A DNA stretch of 64,000 nt from Cladocopium goreaui (GCA_947184155.2 CAMXCT020002716.1:1-64000); one strand, 5' to 3'. Counted from the stretch's first letter, positions 44,510 through 55,037 are shown. Made by a program: numbers and translations. Notes: generated by a model not told the origin, from the sequence alone.

Positions 44510-46268
44510 CCATGTGCTGACGGCCAGCGGGTTTTTCCCCTGCTCGATTGATCGTGAATACTTGTATGGTTACGCTGCTGATGGCTACAGATCTTCCCTC
44601 TGGCTATGTGCAGCCTATAATGGGTCCCCAGCACTTGTTCATCGACATAGAGGCCACAAAGTCTTCTTTCACGTGGGTATACAGGATCGGCAACTTGTCG
44701 TAATCCCGGGTATCCATTACTTCGATGCCCATCGGTTGCAGCCGGACCTTTTGGCCACATTGGATCGCCAATTTGATCCAGGGTCTATGCAACTCGCAAG
44801 CCCTGAGGGTGCAGGAGACACAGTGAACGACCCCTCCTCGGATGAGGAAGCAGCCTCTACTGATGGCGAGAGCGATCCAGAAGACCCTACAGTTGCGTGG
44901 TGCCCACCCATACCTGATGCAGCTGAAGATCCCTCTGAGGACGAGATTGCGAGTGCAGCTGACCAGCTCGCAATTCTGATTACTAATGTCCAACCTAACG
45001 GAAACCCTTTTTGCATACCCGAAAACCTTGGGATTCTCCCGCCGCTGTGGCTACAGGCGAGATTGACGTTGTCTTTGACTGCCATCCAAGAAAAGTTTGC
45101 GCGCATCTTGCTGAGTGTGGCCTGTGAACTGTGGTTGCGCGGGCAAATTGCCAGTGTGGAGGATGTCCTCCAGCAGACGGCAAGAGCTCTCACAATACGA
45201 CTGGCAGAGAAGCTCGCCCAGGCGATGAGCTCGCTGATGAGATTGGCTGAATCCATGGTGACTCCAGAAACTGAATGCCTGTTGTATGCCACTTACTGGT
45301 TTCGACCCATCCTGTCTGAACTCATTGGCTCGGCCCGAGAGAGCTCTGAGGTAAATCGAAGTCGAGCGCCGAGTGGCCCAGTTAAAGTCCTGGTCACAGA
45401 TCGGCCTCATCGACGCACTACTGGGTTAGTGGACCTTACGAGTGGTGCCTCTGCCCTACTGGCATGGTTCCCGGCTAGCTGGGCCAGCAAAATTGCTCCC
45501 ACACTTCTCGAGAATGCTCCTGAGAATGCGCAGAAACCACAAGAAATCAACATTACGTGCCCGAAACGTTCCTGTGACGAGACTCCACTGGAGGGAACGA
45601 AGCAGCTACTCCAGGCAGTTAAATTTGCTGCCAAAAACATGCCTGGTTTTCGCCTTGGATTGGATGAAGACTTTCAAATGGCTGGATGTTTCCAGGAGCT
45701 CATCCATGGATATACCACAGGGCTCATTGAACCATATATGATGCGAGGTCTTCAACCGTTGGGACCGAATCGCACTACTCTGGAAGTGATCATACCCTCT
45801 CAAGTAGGGCTTACACCTGAAAAGTGGAAAGAAACAGCCACACTGTGCCCACTTGATTGGCCTTCCAACTACAGTCTGTTGCGATTGTGGCATACCAATG
45901 GAAGCCTTCATCAAACAGAAGCGCGACTCAGGAACCAACTGTCACACAGCCATATGTTTGCTGAGTGGACAGTGCATCTCCACAGATTTGCAGAGCGAGT
46001 TTTATTCCAGCAACCTGCAGTTTATGTAGCGGGACATGCCTTGCAAACCAACCTGCGGGAACGAAATTTCCCGGACAGGAAAGTCCGCAAGAGAGTCTCT
46101 CCTGAAGATCTGGACGAACATCAAAGGGCAATCGGAGCGCTTCATCAGCGTGCTATTGCTCAGCAAGGAGTGAACCCAGTTTCGTTTGGACTCACCAACG
46201 AATGGAACGACACTATCACATCTGATAAAAAGCATTATTTGGAACATTTCACGAGAGGTATGACATGA
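44505..46268 (+). CDS. Giant helicase protein, part 4: C-terminal region
   Basis: This part is in another phase and opens without an ATG, right at the end of part 3, so it is again a frameshifted continuation. It starts with DREYLYGYAADGYR, a block with VHRHRGHKVFFHV, and IPGIHYFDAHRLQPDLL, all recurrent in this family. An acidic stretch (SSDEEAASTDGESDPEDP) follows and then a helical region of unknown function. The C-terminal end NPVSFGLTNEWNDTITSDKKHYLEHF is also seen in a second copy at the right edge of the window. The stop is at 46268. Confidence 0.7.
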   Translation, partial: RDHVLTASGFFPCSIDREYLYGYAADGYRSSLWLCAAYNGSPALVHRHRGHKVFFHVGIQDRQLVVIPGIHYFDAHRLQPDLLATLDRQFDPGSMQLASPEGAGDTVNDPSSDEEAASTDGESDPEDPTVAWCPPIPDAAEDPSEDEIASAADQLAILITNVQPNGNPFCIPENLGILPPLWLQARLTLSLTAIQEKFARILLSVACELWLRGQIASVEDVLQQTARALTIRLAEKLAQAMSSLMRLAESMVTPETECLLYATYWFRPILSELIGSARESSEVNRSRAPSGPVKVLVTDRPHRRTTGLVDLTSGASALLAWFPASWASKIAPTLLENAPENAQKPQEINITCPKRSCDETPLEGTKQLLQAVKFAAKNMPGFRLGLDEDFQMAGCFQELIHGYTTGLIEPYMMRGLQPLGPNRTTLEVIIPSQVGLTPEKWKETATLCPLDWPSNYSLLRLWHTNGSLHQTEARLRNQLSHSHMFAEWTVHLHRFAERVLFQQPAVYVAGHALQTNLRERNFPDRKVRKRVSPEDLDEHQRAIGALHQRAIAQQGVNPVSFGLTNEWNDTITSDKKHYLEHFTRGMT

Positions 46269-48842
46269 TCCCTATCTCACCCCTGCTCGCACCACTTATA
46301 CCCTTTTGGTGTCCACCCCTTCCCCCCCTACCTCTTTTGTCTTACTTCGGTTTCACTCCCCATTGCTCCCTCACACAGTATTCGGCCTTTGTTTCATCAA
46401 CAATGGTGGTGGGAGCTGACCGAAATCTCTATGTCCCGTCGTCATGTCTACGTAAGGTTACTGTCCATACTAGTGTGTCTGTCCAAAGACGTGACAGGTG
46501 CACTGGTATGCAGTAGGGGACACAGCTCTTCCTCATTTATAATTGTTAGGTTCATGATGCTGTACATGCCTGGCCCCTACCTACTCAGATCTCTTAACAG
46601 TTGGTAGCCGCATTTGTAGTTGTGTGTGAGTGCCAACTTAGGCATAACAGATCGGGCAGCACGATTTCTCTTTGCATTAGTTTTCAGAATGTGTTGTCCA
46701 GTCGAGAGCTTAGACTATACTAAGGTCGCCTCCACCATGAAGCCTATTGCACGAGCGCACGCTCTCGCAGCCTTTGCCTGGCAATCATCGATGGGTAAGG
46801 AAGCTGTTGTGATTCTCCCCAGACTTAGTCTTGACGAGACACCCACTTTCCCACCCCTCCCACTAGTTAAGGTATCTGAATTCGGTGACTAATCCCTAGG
46901 TTTTGTCCTTAGCTGAGCTACAGTAGGATTGGTGCCTCGTTGTCTTGTTCTGGTTTTTGTTGCCTGTTCCCTGCCTGACGTGGCCCTCCCTCCCCCTCGG
47001 ATGGTCCTCTTTGGCGCCTTGGCCCAGGTTTTACTGGTCCCTCCCTCTGGGTATCGTTGCTTCCGGCAACGGCCTGGTTGCCTTGCCTCTGTGCGTGGAG
47101 TGTTTGTTGCGCATTGTCTCCCCTCCTCATCATGGCTCATGGCAACAAAGGCCTCTGGCCCTGTGTGGGGATCTTTCCCTCTACACCATGCTTCATGTGT
47201 TGTTGGGTGCTGTGTGCTCCCTCACTGAGGTATTCATCATTGTATGATCCTTGGCCCCTTTTTGGACTCCGCTAAGGCACTGTCGTATCCCTTCTAGTGC
47301 GTGTGTGTCCTTTCTCACTCTGTCCTCTGCTGCCTCCTGGCTCCTCTCCTCGCTTTCTCTGTGTGGCTTGTGTCGTTGTGTGTGTTATGATTTGGCCGCT
47401 CCCCCCTTAGTGCTTCCCCCCATGATGGCAGATTTCTTTTGGTTGGCTTTTTGTCGTTTTGCTTCAACTGTTACCTGGATACCGAGGTCACCGCTCTACA
47501 TCATAACTTTTCGTTTCACCTTTGTTACATCATACTCATTTGGTAGCAACTGAGGATTTGTCCGAGGTGGGGCGTTTTTGTCACTGTCCCCCCTCTCCTC
47601 TTTTCCCCTGTGAATTCGTTTGTTGTTTGGTGTGGTGAGTCTTGTGGCTCTTTCTTTGGCTGTATTGGGGGAGGCCCTTCTCGCTCTGTTCTGTTTCTGC
47701 GTTTTTTCCGAGAGGGGCGGTAGATTCCCGGTAGAGCCATGGACTAGGCTGCACTGCAGTGAGCACTACTGGCGCTGTCCAGTTGTGCTTCCTGCTGTTC
47801 AGTCTGGAGCGCCCGAGTGCAGCAAAGCCTGCCCACATGGTTCGTTGTGCGGATGTTCTGTACTGCCCTGGCAATGGCTCACTCGGTGGGAGAGAGTGGC
47901 CTCGTCTGGAAAACACAGCTAACATACGGTGCTTCTGGTCCTCCCTGCAGGACTTGCTGGGACGATGACGCCTAGTGACTCCTGTGTGAGACCTGGTGCT
48001 GACGCATAAACCACTTCAACCTTCATAGTTTAGGGGAACGAGTTTGACAGCAATGCGAATGCGACTTTTGCATACATAGCGGCAGTATCATACTGGAAGT
48101 GCTCACGGGCCCATGCTATGGTCGGAAGTTTCATCAGTCTGTCATGGCCGTATTGTGCCGGGCAGGCCTATAGCCACCTTTTTACCCATGGTCTTAGGGT
48201 CTTGGGCCCATTGCGCTCTGACGGTTCCTGCGAGTGCTCACACCATTTTGCAGGCTGTCCAGTGCTCTCCTCCCCACCTAGGGGGGGAAATAGATTACAA
48301 TCCCTTGCGGTGGTGCATATTGACAGGAACAGACTGCCGTGCATACGCTGAACGATACAGAGTGGACAGCCGCGATGCGAAGTTGCTATTGACAAGAAGT
48401 CCATACAGGCGGCCTCTGTCGTGTTACACTTCAGTCTGCCTGCAAATTGGATTCGTTTCTCTCTTCTCAGGTAAGACAGTCTGGACGATCGTGCACTATA
48501 CTCTATGCACCGCCGCAATTAATTAGTTTGCATGTTTTTGAGGATGATACAGTGGCTTAGGTCACTGTATCCATGGCAAATCTCATGTTTTGGTTTGGTT
48601 TTTTGTTGGGCCCTGCCCCTTTCTTTGTTGCTTCGCTGTTTTGCTTGGTGGCGAAACGCAAATCTGGCTGGGGGATTTGCGGGTCGTTTTTGGTTGCGTT
48701 GTTTGTTTTGTTTTGTTTGTTTTAGTGATGATTTGCCAGAGTTTTTGGACCACACGTGTCCTATACTCTACTGCTTCTCACCGCTTACGCAATTGTAAGG
48801 ACCGTGCCTAGTGCGATCGGCCAAATCGGAGGGAAAAAAAAT
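46269..48842. other. Gene-poor region, pyrimidine-rich on the plus strand
   Basis: No convincing gene is seen. The hairpin at 46479-46497 is the last of its family. A frame at 46620-46892 (ATG at 46738) is possible but has no recognisable content. From 46920 to 47950 both strands have open frames of about 100 residues because the DNA is strongly C/T-biased; I do not believe they are coding. Confidence 0.5.
46479..46497 (+). repeat. Last CAAAGACGT-loop hairpin
   Basis: The sequence is CTGTCCAAAGACGTGACAG, identical to the LINE B form. It lies 211 nt after the stop of the giant helicase gene. No copy of this hairpin was noticed beyond this point or on the minus strand. Whether it opens another cistron or closes the array is unclear. 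Confidence 0.85.
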
Positions 48843-48860
48843 GGATTCGATATCCATCAT
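48843..48860 (+). repeat. Short palindromic tag GGATTCGATATCCATC
   Basis: The 13 bases TTCGATATCCATC also occur at 16125-16138, next to the leader relic of LINE B, and at 59867 and 60730, at the start of the two long direct repeats. Here the wider sequence ATGGAT-TCGAT-ATCCAT can form a six-pair stem. It lies about 100 nt before the recombinase exon and may belong to the ends or target of the DIRS-like elements. Confidence 0.45.
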
Positions 48861-48936
48861 TTGTCAGAAGCTCAACTTGCAGATACAGTGATGCATTGCA
48901 GGAGTCAAAAACCTTCAAATTTGTTTCTCACCCCTG

Positions 48937-49472
48937 GTGGACAGCTTCCTGAAGACAAAACTGAGCAGGGACAGGCGTGAAGCCCCGCCACTCCCACTGT
49001 GGCTAGTTTTCCAGTGGGAACGACGGATACTCCAGAGCGCATCAACAGCATACGAAATTATGATGTTGGGCTCATTTTTAGTCATCATTTGGACAGACCT
49101 GAGATTTGCGGACGCACAACGTCTGAATGTTGATTCACTGGTGTTCAACTTTCAGGAATTACGTGGATTGGTATGGCGATCAAAGACCATGGCAGCCGGA
49201 CACCCTTTCGGAGTTCAGGCCTCAGGACTATGCAGTCTCAGCAGCCATACCTGGTTATTCAAATTTTTGCAGACATCGTTGATACATGATCTACAGATGC
49301 CACGGTCAAGGGTGGATTTTCTGATTCCATCGATGTCTCCAGATGGCACCTTCCCGGTTTTTGAGCCTTTGGATATGCAGGAACAACCAGGGTTTTCCGA
49401 GACCTGCTGTTGACTCCTTGGAAGCGTTTTGAGGGGGAGCACCCACTGGCCCATTTACAACAGACAGTCGAG
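48937..49472 (+). CDS. DIRS-like tyrosine recombinase, N-terminal exon
   Basis: The encoded part (WLVFQWERRILQ..., IWTDLRFADAQRLNVDSL..., LRGLVWRSKT) is the core of a phage-integrase-like tyrosine recombinase as found in dinoflagellate DIRS-like elements; the Arg in DLRFADAQRL is the likely first catalytic residue. The frame stops at 49413, but a second frame (FRDLLLTPWKRFEGEHPLAHLQQTVE) continues the family's sequence to 49472, so there is one frameshift near 49400. After that the coding sequence continues only at 54351. The beginning of the protein is missing upstream. Confidence 0.7.
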
Positions 49473-49639
49473 GTCCCTTTCTGGCCGCCATGTTTCTACT
49501 GGTTTTTTGGATCCTGTTTTGGGAGCCATGATGGAGCAGGTTTGTTGGCATTCGAGGCGCTCCAAGGCTTACCGAAGCCTGCCCGAGGCACGCATGGCAG
49601 GAGCTACTGTGGAAGAAACCGCCTTTGAGGACGTCAACA

Positions 49640-52600
49640 TGTGGCATCTCAACTGTGTTGCTTTGGCTTGCAGATGCAATTCGTCACTGTTTTCTGATGT
49701 TGGCCCTCTTGAGACCATCGCGGAGAACAAGAAAGAAAAGAAATCAGCAGCAAAGCGCCGCCAGCGGTTGCTAAAAGCACCCCAACAGCTGCCAAGCTAG
49801 GATGTGCGTTTTCCCACAGCGCGGAGCGTATAGTTGATGAACTTGGACTACTATACCCTGAAAACCGTGGAAATTTGCGGAAAAACATTGCCAGCGTATA
49901 GCGTATAGTTGGTTCAATTCGATAAAAAAACCCTACTAAAAAAAATCTTTCTTAGAATGTAAGCTGACCGGCCAAAATGGATCTCACGCCACAGCGCGGA
50001 GCGTTTAGTAGGGTACTAAACCGTCTGGCCCGCAGCACCAAAATTGTGTTCTCGCCACAGCGCGGTGGGTTTAGTTGGGCTCTTTGTTTGTACGATTATT
50101 TTACAGATTCCATTTGTTTGCGTGACGGGCGCAGCACTTGAGAACCCCGTACGGCCATCTTAAAGGTTGAAGCGCGGCTGGATACTTTTATTTGACGCCT
50201 CCACGGAGCAGTGGAAAGGTGGAAGCCGATGGTGCCAAGCACACACTGCCCTGTGGGTAGATCTCCTTCATTGGGGCCCAGATGAAAGATTTCTCTCATT
50301 TGCAGAGGAACCCAACAAAGCTATATTTCGTTGCTTGCCCCGTCCATGGAACAAAGCTGAAAAAATTACAGTAGTGAACTCTTTCTCATCAATGTGGTTG
50401 GAAATCAACAGCGCTCTTGCAGCAGAAGGACAGCGCCCATCACAGTGGCAAGCCCAACCTGAAGCCTCCACCAAGAAAGATAAACGCGATCTTTGACTCT
50501 CAGCTATGATTGCTGCAGCTCCCCTTTTTTCTTCACTGGAAGATTGGACTATCTACACACACCGAAAGCCGGTGTGACGCTCGGAGATTTATAGATGCTT
50601 CAAAAGCGGCTTGTGGTGTTCAGATTTACAGTTCCTGTGGAGAATCCCGACATCGGCATTCCCAAGAGTGCCTCCTGCAAAGGGGAATCGTCGATGTTTG
50701 CGCTTCCAGACTCCAGACTTGCAGTTGCAAATCCAAGATGAGGATTTGACGTATGTTTAAATCCCCGCGCCCCATCTTCAATGTTGGACGGAAGCTTAAA
50801 TGTTGCAGTTTCACCTTTTGAACTGATAGCCATCAAAAAGAAATTTTGCCTCAGGTCACATCCTCAAATTGGAATTCACTTCTTAGTTGCAACAGCATCA
50901 ACACACCCTCAACATTGACAATGGGGTCGCAGGGGTTCAGATTGTGGTTGGCCCTTGTGGAAGCGCTGCACCTGCCGCGCTTCAACTTTTAAGATGGCCG
51001 TACAGGGTTCTCAAGCGCTGCGCCTGCCGCGCTTCAACCTTTAAGATGGCCGTACGGGGTTCTCAAGTGCTGCGCCCGTCACGCAAACAAATGGAATCTG
51101 TAAAATAATCGTACAAACAAAGAGCCCAACTAAACCCACCGCGCTGTGGCGAGAACACAATTTTGGTGCTGCGGGCCAGACGGTTTAGTACCTTACTAAA
51201 CGCTCCGCGCTGTGGCGTGAGATCCATTTTGGCCGGTCAGCTTACATTCTAAGAAAGATTTTTTAGTAGGATTTTTTTAATCGAATTGAACCAACTATAC
51301 GCCACACGCTGGCAATGTTTTTCCGCAAATATCCACGGTTTTCAGGGTATAGTAGTCCAAGTTCATCAACTATACGCTCCGCGCTGTGGGAAACGCACAT
51401 CCTAGCTTGGCAGCTGTTGGGGTGCTTTTAGCAACCGCTGGCGGCGCTTTGCTGCTGATTTCTTTTCTTTCTTGTTCTCCGCGATGGTCTCAAGAGGGCC
51501 AACATCAGAAAACAGTGACGAATTGCATCTGCAAGCCAAAGCAACACAGTTGAGATGCCTGTCGCAAACCGTACTCTTTCTTGGTGGAGGCTTCAGGTTG
51601 GGCTTGCCACTGTGATGGGCGTTGTCTTTCTGCTGCAAGAGCGCTGTTGATTTCCAACCACATTGATGAGAAAGAGTTCACTACTGCAATTTTTTCAGCT
51701 TTGTTCCATGGACGGGGCAAGCAACGAAATATAGCTTTGTTGGGTTCCTCTGCAAATGAGGGAAATCTTTCATCTGGGCCCCAATGAAGGAGATCTACCC
51801 ACAGGGCAGTGTGTGCTTGGCTGCTCCATGTGGAGGCGTCAAATAAAAGTATCCAGCCGCGCTTCAACCTTTAAGATGGCCGTATGGGGTTCTCAAGTGC
51901 TGCGCCCGTCACGCAAACAAATGGAATCTGTAAAATAATCGTACAAACAAAGAGCCCAACTAAACCCACCGCGCTGTGGCGAGAACACAATTTTGGTGCT
52001 GCGGGCCAGACGGTTTAGTACCCTACTAAACGCTCCGCGCTGTGGCGTGAGATCCATTTTGGCCGGTCAGCTTACATTCTAAGAAAGATTTTTTTTAGTA
52101 GGGTTTTTTTATCGAATTGAACCAACTATACGCTATACGCTGGCAATGTTTTTCCGCAAATTTCCACGGTTTTCAGGGTATAGTAGTCCAAGTTCATCAA
52201 CTATACGCTCCGCGCTGTGGGAAAACGCACATCCTAGCTTGGCAGCTGTTGGGGTGCTTTTAGCAACCGCTGGCGGCGCTTTGCTGCTGATTTCTTTTCT
52301 TTCTTGTTCTCCGCGATGGTCTCAAGAGGGCCAACATCAGAAAACAGTGACGAATTGCATCTGCAAGCCAAAGCAACACAGTTGAGATGCCTGTCGCAAC
52401 CGTACTCTTTCTTGGTGGAGGCTTCAGGTTGGGCTTGCCACTGTGATGGGCGCTGTCCTTCTGCTGCAAGAGCGCTGTTGATTTCCAACCACATTGATGA
52501 GAAAGAGTTCACTACTGCAATTTTTTCAGCTTTGTTCCATGGACGGGGCAAGCAACGAAATATAGCTTTGTTGGGTTCCTCTGCAAATGAGGGAAATCTT

Positions 52601-53565
52601 TCATCTGGACCCCAATGAAGGAGATCTACCCACAGGGCAGTGTGTGCTTGGCACCATCGGCTTCCACCTTTCCACTGCTCCATGTGGAGGCGTCAAATAA
52701 AAGTATCCAGCCGCGCTTCAACCTTTAAGATGGCCGTACGGGGTTCTCAAGTGCTGCGCCCGTCACGCAAACAGATGGAATCTGTAAAATAATCGTACAA
52801 ACAAAGAGCCCAACTAAACCCACCGAGCTGTGGCGAGAACACAATTTTGGTGCTGCGGGCCAGACGGTTTAGTACCCTACTAAACGCTCCGCGCTGTGGC
52901 GTGAGATCCATTTTGGCCGGTCAGCTTACATTCTAAGAAAGATTTTTTTTAGTAATGTTTTTTATCGAATTGAACCAACTATACGCTATACGCTGGCCAT
53001 GTTTTTCCGCAAATTTCCACGGTTTTCAGGGTATAGTAGTCCAAGTTCATCAACTGTACGCTCCGCGCTGTGGGAAAACACACATCCTAGCTTGGCGGCT
53101 GTTGGGGTGCTTTTAGCAACCGCTGGCGGCGCTTTGCTGCCGATTTCTGTTCTGTCTTGTTCTCCGCGATGGTTTCAAGAGGGCCAACATCAGAAAACAG
53201 TGACGAATTGCATCTGCAAGCCAAAGCAACACAGTTGAGATGCCTGTCGCAACGCTTTGCGCTGCTGCTTGAAGTGGTTCAGCTCGCGTACCAGAACCTG
53301 CAATAGATTTCTCCACACATGTTGTTTCCTTTGTGACCCTAGAAACTAAGGCCATAAAGGACTTTGAACCTGCTGCAGCCAAAACCTTCCCCCATGGTAC
53401 TAAGTACCGCCCTACTCCCGACAGAGAAGCTTTCAATCACAAGACTTTGAGACTTCAGATCCAACCCGCAAGGTACCCCCAAATGCGACCCCAACACCAT
53501 GTCCAGCCACTAACTAACCCACCAGGACACGCCCAAGAGCCACATGAGCGATATCGCTGCAAGAC
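49640..53565. repeat. Tandem and inverted repeat block (units of about 0.84 kb)
   Basis: One unit runs on the plus strand (about 49660-50490). After a spacer of about 0.5 kb, inverted units follow (about 51020-51870, 51866-52712 and a partial one to 53250). Each unit has three copies of CCACAGCGCGG with short variant tails (GAGCGTATAG, GAGCGTTTAG, TGGGTTTAG) and a frame encoding GWILLFDAST...WLEINSALAAE...KKSAAKRRQRLLKAPQQLPS. I do not recognise the protein. Nearly identical copies suggest recent amplification. The same sequences return at 61905-63620. Confidence 0.85.
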
Positions 53566-53984
53566 AACAACAAAACCTACTGCAGCAACCCACCAACCGC
53601 CTGCAACCGAAACTACACTAGAAGGTGCACAGAAACCAAGTAAAACTCTTGGATTGGGAGCCAGCGCAAGATGTATATCTTCCATGTGCATTTTTTCATT
53701 TTTCTGACGAAGCAGTGAAAGGTGCAAGGAGGAGGCGCGGCAAACCACGGCTTGACCAACACATGCGCAGCAACCTTGAGGCGTTGCTAAGGGAGGGACC
53801 CCAACAATCATATAGATTCGAGTCCCCGTGAGCCTCGCTTTGTCCTCGTGCCTCGGGCAGGCCTCGGTAAGCCTTGGAGCGCCTCGAATGCCAACAAACC
53901 TGCTTCATCATGGCCCCTAAAACACGGCCCAAAAAAGTGGTCAAAACATGGCTGCGATAAAGGGACCTTGACAGTAGCAACCGG

Positions 53985-54340
53985 ACTTGGGACTCACAAA
54001 GAGAAAAAGGGAGGAGTTGACATTCATGTTCAAGCTGCAGGGTCGCAAATCTGCTTGCACAACATGTGCGGGCAGCAGCGAAATTCTCCGATGGCTGACC
54101 CCATTTTTGGGTCCAAATATGGACCCCAAAATGGGGGCCAGAATTGGATCACATTTTCATTCCTTCTTTTAGGTCTTTGCTTGGGCCCCGTTTTGGGATC
54201 CAGATTTGGACCCAAAAGTGGGGTCAGCCATCGGAGAATTTTGCTGCTGCCCGCAGAGGTTTTGCAAGCAGATTTGCGACGCACTAGCATGAGCGTAAGT
54301 GTTAATACATGCTTTTTCTCTCTCTGCGTCCCACTTTGTT
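53985..54340. mobile_element. Foldback (MITE-like) element
   Basis: The left arm (about 54045-54125) and right arm (about 54185-54270) are inverted complements: GCGGGCAGCAGC...CTCCGATGGCTGACCCC on one side and GGGGTCAGCCATCGGAG...GCTGCTGCCCGC on the other. Weaker pairing continues outward to about 53985 and 54340. The short centre is rich in GGGTCC/GGACCC. No frame is inside. It would form a long hairpin as RNA. Confidence 0.75.
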
Positions 54341-54350
54341 TCTTGTACAG

Positions 54351-55037
54351 ATGTATACACTGCATTCCATGAAAGCTACCTTATTGAGCTTTGGCCCACA
54401 ACTGGGCTCATTGGTCAGCGACTCAGACCGCCTCCTTCAGGGTCATCACCAAGATCCAAAACATTCATTGAATTTATACGGAAGAGACAGCGTATGGGGC
54501 TCACTCCGTTACCAGGCAACAGTGATTCAGGAAATTCAGAAAACTGCGCAGCACAGGGGCGGCCAGTTCCCGTTGGCTGAACCCGTGGTGACCTTAGAAA
54601 GGTTCAAAAAATCCGCACCAGACTACCAGTTCCAGTGGTTTTCTTTTTCCGGCCAAGATGAGCCCATTGAAATTCCATCCAAGCAAGGTGTGGAATCGAT
54701 TGCATCGGATACGAACACAGACAGCAGCAGCAGCCAGAGTGACAGCTCGGACTCGGAGGAAGGGGCATTTGGCCCCAAAAAAGTTGTGCCACCAAAGGAG
54801 GCATTCCAAGCGGATGAGGCCGTGTATGCAAAACATCGCCGTGTAACACATGCCATGTTGGCAGTGGTGGATGATGTCACCAATAGACCATTTTATATGG
54901 ACCACTACTGGAAAGCTGCGTGTGGAGCCAGAATGCTTCATTCAGAAACGGAATTTCTGGAGACCCTGACACCTCCGATCATGTTTTGCCAACATGCTGG
55001 ATGTAAGAAAATATGGACATCAGTCCAACTGGGTTGA
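54351..55037 (+). CDS. DIRS-like tyrosine recombinase, C-terminal exon and tail
   Basis: The frame is open from 54309, before the acceptor-like site; the family's sequence starts with MYTLHSMKATLLSF. It contains the second half of the recombinase (HSMK box, LLQGHH and LYGRDSVW), then AQHRGGQFPLAEP, an acidic Ser/Asp stretch and a C-terminal H/C segment (FCQHAGCKKI). These blocks recur in order in dinoflagellate DIRS-like elements. The H-x-x-R box has Lys in the place of Arg. Together with 48937-49472 it makes most of one recombinase. Confidence 0.65.
   Translation: MYTLHSMKATLLSFGPQLGSLVSDSDRLLQGHHQDPKHSLNLYGRDSVWGSLRYQATVIQEIQKTAQHRGGQFPLAEPVVTLERFKKSAPDYQFQWFSFSGQDEPIEIPSKQGVESIASDTNTDSSSSQSDSSDSEEGAFGPKKVVPPKEAFQADEAVYAKHRRVTHAMLAVVDDVTNRPFYMDHYWKAACGARMLHSETEFLETLTPPIMFCQHAGCKKIWTSVQLG

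Larger units (their letters stand above)
49473..54350 (+). other. 4.9-kb intron-like interruption of the recombinase gene
   Basis: The left side is GAG followed by GTCCC and the right side is TTCTTGTACAG followed by ATGTAT, so the ends fit GT...AG. Joining 49472 to 54351 keeps the phase and gives ...QQTVE-MYTLHSMKAT..., the expected continuation of the recombinase. The insert is made of the tandem/inverted repeat block, a foldback element and unknown DNA. Either an intron has been filled with repeats, or the repeats inserted into the gene near an acceptor-like site. Confidence 0.5.

Noticed and set aside
46920-47950. Several frames of about 100 residues on both strands
   Set aside because: They come from strongly C/T-biased DNA that is poor in stop codons; none has recognisable sequence or a counterpart elsewhere in the window.
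48060-48125. U4-like snRNA (GGCAGTATC at about 48081)
   Set aside because: Only the short word matches; the following sequence does not form the expected 5' stem-loop and no Sm site was seen.
53790-53840. tRNA fragment (GATTCGAGTCCC resembles a T-arm)
   Set aside because: No acceptor, D or anticodon stem can be found upstream at the right distance.
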